DNA of 52,209 nt, from the NCBI GenBank assembly GCA_945883625.1, contig CAMCXW010000013.1, positions 1 through 52,209 of the forward strand. The letters run 5' to 3'. The DNA comes from Spirosoma fluviale (lineage in GTDB: Bacteria > Bacteroidota > Bacteroidia > Cytophagales > Spirosomataceae). The number at the start of each line of letters is the position of its first letter. Positions within the stretch are counted from its first letter, which is position 1. This document shows, piece by piece, positions 1 to 9,742 of the stretch. The notes under the pieces were generated by a model, which saw nothing but the letters and a program-made list of their open reading frames with translations, was not told where the DNA came from and did not search any database. The position numbers and the translations under genes were made by a program.

Positions 1-3000
1 ACTAAGCCACCTGTCATATACTCGCAACCGTGATCTCCAATTCCCTCTACAACAACTTTAGCGCCTGAGTTTCGTACACAAAAACGCTCTCCAGCCATTC
101 CAGCTAGATAAGCTTCTCCCGAGGTTGCACCATAAAAGGACACATTACCTATAATAGAGTTCTCAGAGGCTTTAAACGATGCTTCTGGAGAAGGATATAC
201 CACAAGAGTAGCACCGCATAATCCTTTACCTACATAATCATTTGCATCTCCTTCGATTTCAAATTTAACGCCTTTAACCGCAAATGCACCAAAAGATTGA
301 CCAGCAGTACCTTTAAATTTAATATTTATAGTATCAGCCGGAAGACCCTTAGCTCCATATTTTTTAGTTATCTCATTAGATAAAATAGTTCCTGCCGACC
401 GATTTACATTGAAAATATCAAGTTCTGCACTTACAGTTTGACCTTTATCCAAAGCTGGTTGAGCTATTTTTAATAAATCCCAGTCAATTTGTTCTGACAA
501 ACCATGATCTTGTTCTTCTGATTTATATACTGCAACTCCTTCTGATAAAACCGAGGGTGCTAAAATGGGACTTAAATCTAAATTCTTAAATTTCCAATGA
601 CTTGAAAGATCAATCATCTCTAATAGATCAACACGGCCTACCATCTCTTCAAGCTTACGGAAACCTAATTCAGCCATAATCTCCCGCAATTCTTGCGCTA
701 AGAAATGGAATAAATTGACCACATGGTCTGCTTGGCCTGTATACAATGCTCTTAATTCTGGATTTGTAGTTGCAACTCCAACCGGACATGTATTTAAGTG
801 ACATTTACGCATCATAATACATCCAGCTGTTACTAGAGCTGCCGTTGCCACACCGAATTCTTCCGCTCCTAATAAAGCAGCTACGGCAATATCTTTACCT
901 GTTTTTATTTGGCCATCTGCCTGAATCGTCACACGACCACGTAACTTATTTTTAACTAAGGTTTGGTGGGTTTCAGCTAAACCAAGTTCCCAAGGTAAAC
1001 CTGCGTGGCGAATTGATGATAATGGAGACGCTCCAGTACCGCCATCATAACCAGCAATCAAAATATGATCCGCATGTGCTTTAGCAACACCTGCAGCGAT
1101 AGTTCCTACGCCAGCTTCAGAGACCAATTTAACAGAAATTCTGGCTGCTCTGTTGGCATTTTTTAAATCAAAAATTAACTGAGCTAAATCTTCAATAGAA
1201 TAAATATCATGATGTGGAGGAGGAGATATTAAACCAACGCCTGGCGTACTATGACGCGTTTTTCCAATCCAATCATCCACTTTATGTCCAGGCAACTGGC
1301 CACCTTCTCCTGGCTTAGCACCTTGAGCCATTTTAATTTGAAGTTCCTTCGCATTCGTTAAATAATGTGCAGTAACACCGAACCTACCTGAGGCTACTTG
1401 CTTAATAGCTGAATTCATAGAATCCCCATTTGCCATTATTTCAAAACGAATAGGATCCTCTCCGCCTTCACCTGTATTAGATTTTCCTCCAATACGGTTC
1501 ATAGCGATGGCTAATGTCGTATGAGCTTCAAAAGAAATAGAACCAAATGACATAGCTCCAGTTGCAAAACGAGCTAATAAACTTTCTATTGGTTCTACTT
1601 CATCAATAGAAATGGCAGTACTAGATTTAAACTTAAGCAAACCACGAAGCGTAATAGTTTTCTTACTTTGGTTATCAATTAATTGAGCATACTTTTTATA
1701 AACAGAATAGTCATTTTGCTTTGTAGCTTGCTGCAATAAATGGATAGTAGCTGGATTAAATAAATGTTCTTCGCCTCTTTGTTTCCATTGGTAGATTCCA
1801 CCCACTTCTAATTTGGGAGAATCTTGCTTTATTAATTGATATCCTGACGCATGCTTGATCAGCGCTTCCTTGGCTATGATATCTAAACAAATACCACCAA
1901 TTCGGGAAATTGAACCCGTAAAATAAGTATCAACTACATCCTTCCCTATACCTAAAATTTCAAAAATTTGAGCTCCTTGATAAGACTGCAAAGTGGAAAT
2001 ACCCATTTTAGAAAAAATCTTTAGAAGTTCACCATTAACTGCTTTGATATAATTATACTCTAATTTATCATAGCTTAAATCTTGATTAACAAAACACTGA
2101 TCTTTCATGGCTTTAATTGTTTCAAAAGCCATATATGGATTAATTGCACTCGCGCCATATCCAATCAAAGTAGCAAAGTGGTGGGTTTCCCACACATCCC
2201 CTGCTTCAATAATAATACCCACTTTGGCGCGTTTTTTCGTACGATTCAAGTGGTTATGTACTGAGGCTAAAGCCAGTAAGGACGGAATGGGTGCATGGGA
2301 ACTATCGATTCCTCTATCCGTTAATAAAATGATGGAATAACCATCATCCACTGCATCTTCCGCATATTGATTAATGCGATCTAAAGCTTTCTTCAAAACA
2401 CCTGCTTCTTCTGAGGCACGGAAAGTCATGTGAATGGTTTTTGTTTGGAAATTCTCATGATCAATCCAACGGATTTTTTCTACCTCTTTATTACGTAATA
2501 CGGGTTGTTGAATTTCGATTTGACGACAATGAGTAGGACTTTCTTCTAATAAATTAGATAAACCTCCAATATCAGAAAGTAGCGACATTACCATTCGCTC
2601 ACGAATTGGATCTATTGGCGGATTCGTAACTTGTGCAAATAGCTGCTTGAAATAAGAAGATAGATGCTGAGCCTTCTCAGACAATACAGCTAATGGGGTA
2701 TCGATACCCATAGAACCAAGAGCTTCTTTTCCTGTCTCTGCCATTTGAGCTAAAACAATACGAATATCTTCCGTAGTAAAGCCAAATATCTGTTGTCTAG
2801 AGACTAATTGAATAGCCTTTGGCTCCCTGAATTCACTTCCAGCCTCTGGTAAATCCTCTACTCTAATCTTATTATTTAACAACCATTCTCCATAAGGCTG
2901 TTGTTGACAAATCTTTTCTTTTAATTCTTCATCAGGAATAATACGCCCTTGTTCCATGTCCACCACAAACATTTTTCCAGGTTGTAAACGGCCCTTAGAA

Positions 3001-4211
3001 ACTATAGTGGCTGGATCTAAATCTAAGACACCTGCTTCTGAAGCCATTATCACGTGATCATCCGATGTTACCCAATAACGCGACGGACGAAGACCATTAC
3101 GATCTAAGGTAGCTCCTATCATTTTACCATCTGTAAATGAAATACTAGCTGGGCCATCCCAAGGCTCCATCATGGCTGCGTGGTATTCGTAGAAGTCCTT
3201 TTTATATTTCTCCATGCTTTCATTGCCATCCCAAGCTTCAGGGATAAGCATCATCATTACATGCGGCAACGAACGACCCGTTAAATACAATAATTCAATG
3301 GCATTGTCTAATATGGCTGAATCTGATTGTCCAAGACTACAAACCGGAAGAATCATGTCTAATTCTTCTTGTGTAAAATATTTACTAGAGAATAAAGCTG
3401 ATTGCGCTTGCATCCAAGATGAATTACCTTTTACTGTATTAATCTCCCCATTGTGCGCAATAAAACGAAACGGCTGAGCCAATTTCCACTCTGGAAACGT
3501 ATTGGTCGAAAAGCGAGAGTGAACAATAGCTAAAGCTGAGGTGAAATTCTCTTGAAAAAGATCTAAGAAATAGCCAGGAACTTGCATCGTAGTTAACATA
3601 CCCTTGTAAATAATGGTACGGCATGACAAAGAGGCGAAGTAAAAATTGTTATCTAAGCCAGAAATGGTTTCATTTAATAACTTAGCTACATATTGTCTGA
3701 AAACATACAGTTTTCGTTCAAAATCAATCTCAGTGGTACAATCAACCGGTCTCTCTAAAAATAATTGCTGAATAGAAGGTTCTGTATTACCTGAATCTGC
3801 TCCTGTGATTTCCGAATTATCTACAGGGACTACTCGATAACCCAATACACGTAATCCTAACTTCTTTGTTTTGCGTTCAATAACCTCTTTGCATTCCTTT
3901 ATTAAAGTTTCATCATTCGGAAAGAATACCATTCCTACACCATAATGGCCCAAAGACGGTAAAGTAAATCCAAGTAAACTAGTTTCTTCTAAAAAGAATT
4001 CATGAGGTAATTGCACAAGAACACCTGCTCCATCACCTGAATTGGGGTCACAGCCACAAGCTCCACGGTGATCCATACGAATTAGCATCTTAATGGAGTC
4101 TTGAACAATACGGTGGGATTTTATACCTTTTAAACTAGCGACAAAACCAATACCGCAAGCATCATGTTCAAATTCTTTTCTGTAAAGACCATTTTCGGCA
4201 ACATTATTCAT
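1..4211 (-). CDS. gltB: Glutamate synthase large subunit (3' end beyond window)
   Basis: This gene makes the large subunit of glutamate synthase, which with the small subunit turns glutamine and 2-oxoglutarate into two glutamates. About 1403 codons are visible; the family is about 1500 residues, so roughly the last 100 lie before position 1. The start at 4211 gives an 18-residue propeptide followed by Cys19 (context HDACGIGF), the expected N-terminal glutaminase nucleophile. Around 765-830 the frame reads [15 protein letters not shown], the three-cysteine motif of the [3Fe-4S] cluster. The window edge falls in the C-terminal GXGXG domain ([11 protein letters not shown]). The long reading frame is intact throughout. 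The small subunit gene gltD is not visible and may lie just outside. A possible promoter lies at 4308-4336. Confidence 0.97.
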   Translation of the reverse strand, partial: MNNVAENGLYRKEFEHDACGIGFVASLKGIKSHRIVQDSIKMLIRMDHRGACGCDPNSGDGAGVLVQLPHEFFLEETSLLGFTLPSLGHYGVGMVFFPNDETLIKECKEVIERKTKKLGLRVLGYRVVPVDNSEITGADSGNTEPSIQQLFLERPVDCTTEIDFERKLYVFRQYVAKLLNETISGLDNNFYFASLSCRTIIYKGMLTTMQVPGYFLDLFQENFTSALAIVHSRFSTNTFPEWKLAQPFRFIAHNGEINTVKGNSSWMQAQSALFSSKYFTQEELDMILPVCSLGQSDSAILDNAIELLYLTGRSLPHVMMMLIPEAWDGNESMEKYKKDFYEYHAAMMEPWDGPASISFTDGKMIGATLDRNGLRPSRYWVTSDDHVIMASEAGVLDLDPATIVSKGRLQPGKMFVVDMEQGRIIPDEELKEKICQQQPYGEWLLNNKIRVEDLPEAGSEFREPKAIQLVSRQQIFGFTTEDIRIVLAQMAETGKEALGSMGIDTPLAVLSEKAQHLSSYFKQLFAQVTNPPIDPIRERMVMSLLSDIGGLSNLLEESPTHCRQIEIQQPVLRNKEVEKIRWIDHENFQTKTIHMTFRASEEAGVLKKALDRINQYAEDAVDDGYSIILLTDRGIDSSHAPIPSLLALASVHNHLNRTKKRAKVGIIIEAGDVWETHHFATLIGYGASAINPYMAFETIKAMKDQCFVNQDLSYDKLEYNYIKAVNGELLKIFSKMGISTLQSYQGAQIFEILGIGKDVVDTYFTGSISRIGGICLDIIAKEALIKHASGYQLIKQDSPKLEVGGIYQWKQRGEEHLFNPATIHLLQQATKQNDYSVYKKYAQLIDNQSKKTITLRGLLKFKSSTAISIDEVEPIESLLARFATGAMSFGSISFEAHTTLAIAMNRIGGKSNTGEGGEDPIRFEIMANGDSMNSAIKQVASGRFGVTAHYLTNAKELQIKMAQGAKPGEGGQLPGHKVDDWIGKTRHSTPGVGLISPPPHHDIYSIEDLAQLIFDLKNANRAARISVKLVSEAGVGTIAAGVAKAHADHILIAGYDGGTGASPLSSIRHAGLPWELGLAETHQTLVKNKLRGRVTIQADGQIKTGKDIAVAALLGAEEFGVATAALVTAGCIMMRKCHLNTCPVGVATTNPELRALYTGQADHVVNLFHFLAQELREIMAELGFRKLEEMVGRVDLLEMIDLSSHWKFKNLDLSPILAPSVLSEGVAVYKSEEQDHGLSEQIDWDLLKIAQPALDKGQTVSAELDIFNVNRSAGTILSNEITKKYGAKGLPADTINIKFKGTAGQSFGAFAVKGVKFEIEGDANDYVGKGLCGATLVVYPSPEASFKASENSIIGNVSFYGATSGEAYLAGMAGERFCVRNSGAKVVVEGIGDHGCEYMTGGL

Positions 4212-4307
4212 ATGGAAATTAGATTATTCAAATTATATATTATAAAAAAAGTATAATAAATAAAACAGTTAATTTATTGGGTAGCAATATAAAATGTAAG
4301 TCTAATT

Positions 4308-4336
4308 CAAATTTAACACAAAATAGATTTGGCAAA
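4308..4336 (-). promoter_or_regulatory. Possible gltB promoter
   Basis: Read on the minus strand, TTTG at 4336-4333 is followed after 17 bases by TAAATTTG at 4315-4308, which fits the Bacteroidota form TTTG-N17-23-TAnnTTTG. Transcription would start near 4302 and leave a leader of about 90 bases before the gltB ATG. The rest of 4212-4416 is AT-rich and shows no gene. The spacer is shorter than the 19 bases seen at the better sites in this window, so the call is tentative. Confidence 0.4.
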
Positions 4337-4416
4337 TAAGTATTTTACAAAATAATCTTTTGAATAAATCTAATTCGGAGAACTAAAATAAAATTTCTTA
4401 GAAAAGTGATATAAAA

Positions 4417-4851
4417 TTAATAATCTTCACCTAAATCAGATCCATCTAGGCCATATTCATCAGTATTTGCATCAGATTCATCTTCAAAATCATGTGCTAA
4501 ATCATTAAGGTATATAGCATCTACACCTTCTTTGACCGAATTCATTATAGTCAAATCATCAATCTTTGCTTGATCAAGACGATCAATAACTTTATCGGAT
4601 TTTAATATTAGGACAAATAGGCCAAGTTCATTTGTGCAAATTTTGGTAGCCTTCCTAATTGCTGCAACACCAAAACCGTCAATAATGTTAACTTTTGCCG
4701 CATTTAAAATAATATTCGAGTATTCATTTTTAAATAATATTCTAAATGCATATTCTAATTCCTCCGAGTTTGTTTGAGTTAAACCAGCTGAAAGCCAATC
4801 AATAACAGCATAACTTTCATTTTTTTCTAATTGATAAACTTGAGATGACAT
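4417..4851 (-). CDS. STAS-domain protein with acidic tail, no phospho-acceptor serine
   Basis: A 144-residue soluble protein with the layout of an anti-sigma-factor antagonist (STAS) domain: strand NIILNAAKV at about 47-55, the signature loop at 57-61, and a helix after it. In SpoIIAA-type proteins the loop is D-S-S/T-G, with a serine phosphorylated by a partner kinase. Here it reads D58-G-F-G61, so no phosphorylatable residue is present. Residues 120-144 form a strongly acidic tail. The start codon is 1 base after the purC stop, so the two are probably co-transcribed. No kinase, phosphatase or sigma factor lies nearby. It may be a constitutively active antagonist or a structural STAS protein. 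The domain call is good; the function is unknown. Confidence 0.75.
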   Translation of the reverse strand: MSSQVYQLEKNESYAVIDWLSAGLTQTNSEELEYAFRILFKNEYSNIILNAAKVNIIDGFGVAAIRKATKICTNELGLFVLILKSDKVIDRLDQAKIDDLTIMNSVKEGVDAIYLNDLAHDFEDESDANTDEYGLDGSDLGEDY

Positions 4852-4852
4852 T

Positions 4853-5779
4853 TTAAAAATGGTATGATATTTGATTATAAATATTAGATATGTAATCTTC
4901 CTTTAAATCGGATTTTACAAATTTATTACCTGTTATCTCCTCATACAAAAGTATGTAACGCTCAGATATTTGGTAAACAAATTCATCCGTTATCAATGGA
5001 ATTTTCTGACCTTCTTTACCTTGAAAATTATTTGCAAGCAGCCATTCTCTAACGAATTCCTTTGATAACTGTTTTTGTGGCAAACCTTTTGTAAAAAGTT
5101 CTTTGTATAAATTTTTATAAAAGTATCGAGACGAATCTGGCGTATGTATCTCATCCATTAAAATAATTTTATTATCACGAATACCAAACTCATATTTTGT
5201 GTCAACTAAAATTAAATTTTTAGAATCAGCCATCTCCTGACCTCGTTGAAATAATGCGAGTGAAATTTGACTTATCTCTGTAATTAATTTTTCACTTAAT
5301 ATTCCCTGTTTAATAATTTCATCTATTGAAATATCTTCATCATGACCATGACTTGCTTTTGTCGTAGGTGTAATAATTGGTGACGATAAAATTTGATTTT
5401 CAATTAATCCGTCTGGTAATTTTACACCACAAATAATTCTTTTACCCGATTTATATTCTCTCCATAAATGACCCACCAAATATCCTCTAACAACCATTTC
5501 AATTGGTATAGCCTTGCACTTGATTCCAAAAGCAGCATTAGGAGCCGGTGTACTGATTAACCAGTTAGGAACTATATCTGCAGTAGCATTAAGGAAATAG
5601 GAAGCTATTTGATTTAAAACTTGACCTTTAAATGGAATTAAACGTGGCAATACTACATCAAATGCAGAAATTCTATCTGATGTAATCATTAAAAGATGTT
5701 CTCCAAAAAAGTAAACATCACGCACTTTTCCTTTATAAAAAGAGGTTTGATTAGGAAATTCAATAATAGTATTACTCAT
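4853..5779 (-). CDS. purC: Phosphoribosylaminoimidazole-succinocarboxamide synthase
   Basis: SAICAR synthase joins aspartate to CAIR using ATP in purine synthesis. The 308-residue protein is of the longer type, with the N-terminal nucleotide-binding strand pair FYKGKVRDVYFF at about 14-25, RISAFDVVLPRLIP at about 36-49, the central VRGYLVGHLWREY, and GHDEDIS. It is complete and starts with ATG at 5779. The gene is 8 bases downstream of a BatC-like gene and 1 base upstream of the STAS gene, so it seems to sit inside a four-gene minus-strand unit. No other purine gene is visible. Confidence 0.96.
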   Translation of the reverse strand: MSNTIIEFPNQTSFYKGKVRDVYFFGEHLLMITSDRISAFDVVLPRLIPFKGQVLNQIASYFLNATADIVPNWLISTPAPNAAFGIKCKAIPIEMVVRGYLVGHLWREYKSGKRIICGVKLPDGLIENQILSSPIITPTTKASHGHDEDISIDEIIKQGILSEKLITEISQISLALFQRGQEMADSKNLILVDTKYEFGIRDNKIILMDEIHTPDSSRYFYKNLYKELFTKGLPQKQLSKEFVREWLLANNFQGKEGQKIPLITDEFVYQISERYILLYEEITGNKFVKSDLKEDYISNIYNQISYHF

Positions 5780-5787
5780 GTAAAAAT

Positions 5788-6318
5788 TTATAATATTAAT
5801 TTTTCATTTTTCTTCATTATCTCTAATAATTGCAAAGCCTCTGATTTGTCCCATTGTTGGGTAAGTGTAGTCTTATTAAATATGTTTGGTCTTAAAGAAA
5901 TTTTTGAAGTATTTGATTTTAATAATTCGAAAACATAAACCAAGCTATCAGAGTTTGAATTTTCAATTATCCCTTTTTTTAACATTTTTTGGGCTAATGC
6001 TGAACTATATATCCTATCAATTAATAAAGAATTTAAAATTAAATCATTCGTATTACTTGATTGTGTGAAATTCACTGTTTTGTGATATTTTGAAGGATAA
6101 CCTGATTTCACACTTATTAATTTTAGCCTACTTTCCGCCTCATAATCGTTGAAAATAGTGTTTTTTTTCATTTGTTTAATAGACTTTTCAGCTCTTTCTA
6201 ATTTTACTACACTTAGATACTGGTTTAGCTTTAATACCTGTTTATTATATGAATCATTAGACAAAGTGTATATACTCTGATACAATAATATGGCAATATA
6301 AATGAGGGATGAGAACAA
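5788..6318 (-). CDS. Hypothetical protein, BatC-like
   Basis: A 176-residue protein with a hydrophobic N-terminal segment (residues about 3-17), likely a signal or anchor, followed by a charged, mostly helical body. The C-terminus, EALQLLEIMKKNEKLI, resembles the closing motif of BatC proteins, TPR-type partners in Bacteroidota Bat operons. The gene is 1 base downstream of a degenerate BatB-like gene, which supports the idea. No clear TPR consensus can be read by eye. The only start that keeps the N-terminal hydrophobic segment is TTG at 6318; the next in-frame ATG is nearly 50 codons in. The product is probably exported or membrane-anchored; its role is not known. Confidence 0.55.
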   Translation of the reverse strand: MFSSLIYIAILLYQSIYTLSNDSYNKQVLKLNQYLSVVKLERAEKSIKQMKKNTIFNDYEAESRLKLISVKSGYPSKYHKTVNFTQSSNTNDLILNSLLIDRIYSSALAQKMLKKGIIENSNSDSLVYVFELLKSNTSKISLRPNIFNKTTLTQQWDKSEALQLLEIMKKNEKLIL

Positions 6319-6319
6319 A

Positions 6320-6997
6320 TTATATTTTCAAAATCTTTAATTTAAAAATTAAATCAGTCGATATTAATACTATCGTTAAAATTAGTAAATAAATTTTTAA
6401 GGACGATATCTCAAAAATATAAGTAAAGTAATTTATAAGCTTAACTGGTTCATTACTTTCAGAAATAAAAATAGAGCCTTCAGAGAAATCAGAATTATTT
6501 ACGTCTAAATATTTGGTATTGGTTTTATTTAAATCAATCTTTTGAAGATTATAATCTGATCTATTTTTAAAATATTCATTACGCAATAAATTAATAAATC
6601 TACTTTTATTCGTTGTAGGAATTATAAAGTTGCCTAAATTTCTATTCGTATTTAATATTACTAATCCAATTTTTTCAATTTTAGCTGCATTTGCTATTTC
6701 AATTAATTTCAATCTGGTTGATTCAGTAAAAATAAGTTTATTCTGATTTTCTGAAATTGTTAAATATAAAATTAAGTTACTCTCACTTTTTGACTTTAAG
6801 CTACTTTTGTCCTCTGAACTAGACAATACAACCAAAATTAAACACAATAGTATTAACGTACGTAAAAACATTTTCACTATTACTAGGTTAGAAATTCGTG
6901 CTCCTTTTTGAAAAACAACATAATACCTTAAAGCTAAATTCATCAAAAGAATGAATATAGCTATTATACCGCCTAATATGACCTCATTTAAATACAA
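6320..6997 (-). CDS. Degenerate BatA/BatB-like membrane protein (vWA without MIDAS)
   Basis: A 225-residue protein with two N-terminal membrane segments (about 8-28 and 45-62), a soluble domain, and one C-terminal membrane segment (about 198-217). This is the layout of BatA/BatB proteins. The soluble domain keeps recognisable parts of a von Willebrand A fold: a first strand (LILYLTIS), then RLKLIEIANAAKIEKIGLVIL, matching the usual helix and second strand. The metal site is absent: where DxSxS should be there is TISEN, and the domain is shorter than usual. The start is TTG at 6997; no in-frame ATG is nearby. It seems to head the unit with the BatC-like gene, purC and the STAS gene. The fold assignment is an inference from layout and weak motif similarity. 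Confidence 0.55.
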   Translation of the reverse strand: MYLNEVILGGIIAIFILLMNLALRYYVVFQKGARISNLVIVKMFLRTLILLCLILVVLSSSEDKSSLKSKSESNLILYLTISENQNKLIFTESTRLKLIEIANAAKIEKIGLVILNTNRNLGNFIIPTTNKSRFINLLRNEYFKNRSDYNLQKIDLNKTNTKYLDVNNSDFSEGSIFISESNEPVKLINYFTYIFEISSLKIYLLILTIVLISTDLIFKLKILKI

Positions 6998-7058
6998 ATT
7001 GCCGAATTAAAGAATCAAAAGTAATTTACTAATTTTACATTTCAATCATTTGGAACAT

Positions 7059-8270
7059 ATGGATATTTATAAAAGTAAGCGCCTTGACAATTTAAAATAT
7101 GAAATTCGTGGTCCAGTATATGAGAAAGCACTTGTATTACAAAATCAGGGTTATAAGATTACTTCATTAAACATTGGTAACCCTGCAGCATTTGGATTTG
7201 AAACTCCCGATGAAATTATACATGATATTATTGTAAATATTCGGTCTGCACAAGGATATGTAGACTCACGTGGTTTATTTGCGGCAAGAAAAGCTGTTAT
7301 GCAATATTACCAAAATCAAGGTGTTAAAAATAGTTTTATTGAAGATGTCTATATTGGTAATGGAGTTAGTGAGTTAATTTCACTAGTTATGACGGCTTTA
7401 CTAAATACAGACGATGAAGTTTTAATTCCATCGCCCGACTATCCACTGTGGACTACAGTTGTTGGCCTACAAGGAGGTAAGGCTATTCATTACGAATGTG
7501 ATGAATCAAATGATTGGAATCCAAATATTCAAGACATTGAAAATAAAATAAATTCCAAGACAAAAGCTATTGTTTTAATAAATCCAAATAACCCAACTGG
7601 AGCAGTTTATACAAAAGAAACAGTTAGACAAGTTGTAAAACTTGCTGAAAAGCATCAATTAATTTTGTTCTCAGATGAGATTTATGACAAAATAATTTAC
7701 GACACGGCTAAGCATTATTCAGCTGCAGGATTAAGTGAAGATATTTTAATTGTTACCATGGGCGGATTGTCAAAAAACTATCGTGCAGCAGGATTTAGAG
7801 GCGGGTGGATGATTTTAACTGGTGCAAAACATAAAGCTAAATCTTATATTGAGGGCTTGAATTTTTTATTCAGCACAAGACTTTGTGCCAACGTTATCAC
7901 ACAACTCGGAATACAAACAGCACTCGGCGGCTACCAATCTATTAATGATTTAGTTTCTAATGATGGAAGATTAGCTAAACAAATGAATCTTGCATATGCT
8001 AAATTAAATGCAATACCAGGGGTTTCATGTGTGAAACCTAAAGGGGCACTTTACCTTTTTCCAAAATTTGACCTTGATGTTTTTACGTTTAAAGATGACA
8101 ATGAATTTGTCATGACACTCCTAGAGGAACAAAAAATTCTGGTCGTTGGTGGCCAAGGATTTAATTTTACGAGAAAAGATCATTTTAGAATTGTATTTCT
8201 TCAACATGTCGAACAATTAAATTTAGCTTTAGATAAAATTGCATCTCATTTTAATAATCATAGAATATGA
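7059..8270 (+). CDS. Pyridoxal-phosphate aminotransferase, alanine transaminase (AlaA) type
   Basis: A class I/II aminotransferase of 403 residues. NPNNPTGAVY and SDEIYDKIIYD are the usual cofactor-pocket motifs, and the Schiff-base lysine lies in GGLSKNYRAAGFRGGW. The N-terminus (RLDNLKYEIRGPVYEKA) and GYVDSRGLFAARKAVMQYY match the AlaA/YfbQ group, which transaminates between alanine and 2-oxoglutarate. The open frame begins at TTG 7050, but ATG at 7059 gives MDIYKSKRL and is preferred. The last 4 bases overlap the start of the next gene (ATGA), so the two are translationally coupled. Exact substrate is inferred from family resemblance only. Confidence 0.85.
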   Translation: MDIYKSKRLDNLKYEIRGPVYEKALVLQNQGYKITSLNIGNPAAFGFETPDEIIHDIIVNIRSAQGYVDSRGLFAARKAVMQYYQNQGVKNSFIEDVYIGNGVSELISLVMTALLNTDDEVLIPSPDYPLWTTVVGLQGGKAIHYECDESNDWNPNIQDIENKINSKTKAIVLINPNNPTGAVYTKETVRQVVKLAEKHQLILFSDEIYDKIIYDTAKHYSAAGLSEDILIVTMGGLSKNYRAAGFRGGWMILTGAKHKAKSYIEGLNFLFSTRLCANVITQLGIQTALGGYQSINDLVSNDGRLAKQMNLAYAKLNAIPGVSCVKPKGALYLFPKFDLDVFTFKDDNEFVMTLLEEQKILVVGGQGFNFTRKDHFRIVFLQHVEQLNLALDKIASHFNNHRI

Positions 8271-9019
8271 TTTTTAGTCAATTTTCAAGAAAACAAAAGC
8301 TTTTTATTGTTTTATTCGGTGTCTTTTTGACGAATGCAATAATAGCAGAGATTATCGGAGTTAAAATTGTAAGTATTGAAAAATCTCTTGGTTTCAACCC
8401 ATTAGAATTGAAAACATTTTGGGGTGAAACATGGTCATTTAATCAAACCGCTGGTGCTTTAAATTGGCCAATCGTATTTATAACATCAGATTTAATAAAT
8501 GATTATTTTGGCAAAAGAGGAGTAAAATTTATTTCATACACCACTTCCCTATTTGTATTTTATTCCTTCTTTGTTATTTATTTAGCAACTTTATTAGTCC
8601 CTGCTGATTTTTGGATTTCTGTCAATGAAAAAACAGGTAATATAAATGATTCATTTTCATTAATATTTAGGCAGGGTCTTGGAATAATTGCAGGATCCTT
8701 AACAGCTTTTTTGGTCAGTCAATTATTAGATGCTTTTATTTTTGAAAAAATCAAATCAAAAACAGGTAAAAAACACATTTGGCTACGAGCGACTGGATCT
8801 ACCTTAGTTTCACAATTAATCGATAGTTTTCTAGTTATTGGTATTGCGTTTTATATTTTCGGTAATTGGAGCGTCAATCAGTGGTTCAATGTGGCTTTGA
8901 ACAACTACTTATATAAATTCATTGTTGCTATACTATTAACACCCTTATTATACTTAGTTCATTATATAATTGAAGTCTATTTAAAAAAAGAATTAAATGA
9001 AAGTTTAACTTCTTCTTAA
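8267..9019 (+). CDS. Queuosine-precursor transporter (YhhQ/VUT family)
   Basis: An integral membrane protein of 250 residues with about six hydrophobic segments. The family signature is clear: IVFITSDLINDYFGKRG at about 68-84 and SQLIDSFLVIGIAF late in the protein. YhhQ-family proteins take up queuosine precursors (preQ0/preQ1) for tRNA modification. The start overlaps the aminotransferase stop by 4 bases. The 3' end overlaps the convergent methyltransferase gene by 15 bases, so there is no room for a separate terminator. No queuosine synthesis gene is in the window. Confidence 0.88.
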   Translation: MIFSQFSRKQKLFIVLFGVFLTNAIIAEIIGVKIVSIEKSLGFNPLELKTFWGETWSFNQTAGALNWPIVFITSDLINDYFGKRGVKFISYTTSLFVFYSFFVIYLATLLVPADFWISVNEKTGNINDSFSLIFRQGLGIIAGSLTAFLVSQLLDAFIFEKIKSKTGKKHIWLRATGSTLVSQLIDSFLVIGIAFYIFGNWSVNQWFNVALNNYLYKFIVAILLTPLLYLVHYIIEVYLKKELNESLTSS

Positions 9020-9739
9020 ATTATCCAAAAAAATTGCACACGAAATGCCAACATTTAGTGATTCGGCCCCGCCGAAACTAGGAATGGTTACGGAATCATC
9101 AATTAATTCAATCACTGATTGACAAATGCCATTTGATTCATTTCCAAAAATAATAAAGCCGGCATCAGGAAATTCATATTCGTGTATATTCTTCCCATCA
9201 AGTACCGCTCCAATTTTTTTTGAGTTCGTATATTTACTTAACCAAGTGTCCAATTGAACATACATATGTGATATTCTCAAGAAAGAGCCCATAGAAGCAT
9301 TAATAACTTTGGGATTGTAGAATTCAGTACAATCATTAGATAAGACAATTTGGTTTATACCATACCAATCACAAATACGAATAATTGTACCAAGATTACC
9401 AGGATCTCTTATGCCATCTAAAATAACAGTAAATTCATCAGGCATATAAACAAAAGATTCATTAGGCATCTCTACAATAGCAAATCCATAGTTATTAGTG
9501 ACCAAAGTTGAAAGTTGATGAATTAAAAAATCGGCAACATAAAAAACAGTGCATTTAATATTTAAAAAAGTAGTATCAAGTTTAATATTATCATTGATAA
9601 TAATAGAATGAATTTTCAAACTAGAATTTAACAATTCATTTACACCTTTCTCCCCTTCAACTAAAAATAATCTATTCTCCGAACGTCCTTTTTTAGAATG
9701 TAGGGAATTAATTAACTTTATTTGTTTATTGGTTAACAT
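9005..9739 (-). CDS. TrmH/SpoU-family RNA 2'-O-methyltransferase
   Basis: A 244-residue SPOUT-class enzyme that should 2'-O-methylate a ribose in rRNA or tRNA. Motif 1 is DGIRDPGNLGTIIR (residues about 108-121), motif 2 is IIFGNESNGI, and motif 3 is SLNVGISCAIFLDNLRR at the very C-terminus; together they make the knotted SAM site. The N-terminal 80 or so residues look like the substrate-binding domain common in this family. The frame can start at GTG 9742, but the ATG immediately after it (9739) is preferred. It is only 3 bases from the divergent Omp85-family gene, so each promoter must lie inside the other gene. The target nucleotide cannot be told. Confidence 0.88.
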   Translation of the reverse strand: MLTNKQIKLINSLHSKKGRSENRLFLVEGEKGVNELLNSSLKIHSIIINDNIKLDTTFLNIKCTVFYVADFLIHQLSTLVTNNYGFAIVEMPNESFVYMPDEFTVILDGIRDPGNLGTIIRICDWYGINQIVLSNDCTEFYNPKVINASMGSFLRISHMYVQLDTWLSKYTNSKKIGAVLDGKNIHEYEFPDAGFIIFGNESNGICQSVIELIDDSVTIPSFGGAESLNVGISCAIFLDNLRRS

Positions 9740-9742
9740 CAC

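Noticed and set aside
2082-3624. Several short ORFs inside gltB
   Set aside because: They are in other frames of an intact, conserved glutamate synthase gene.
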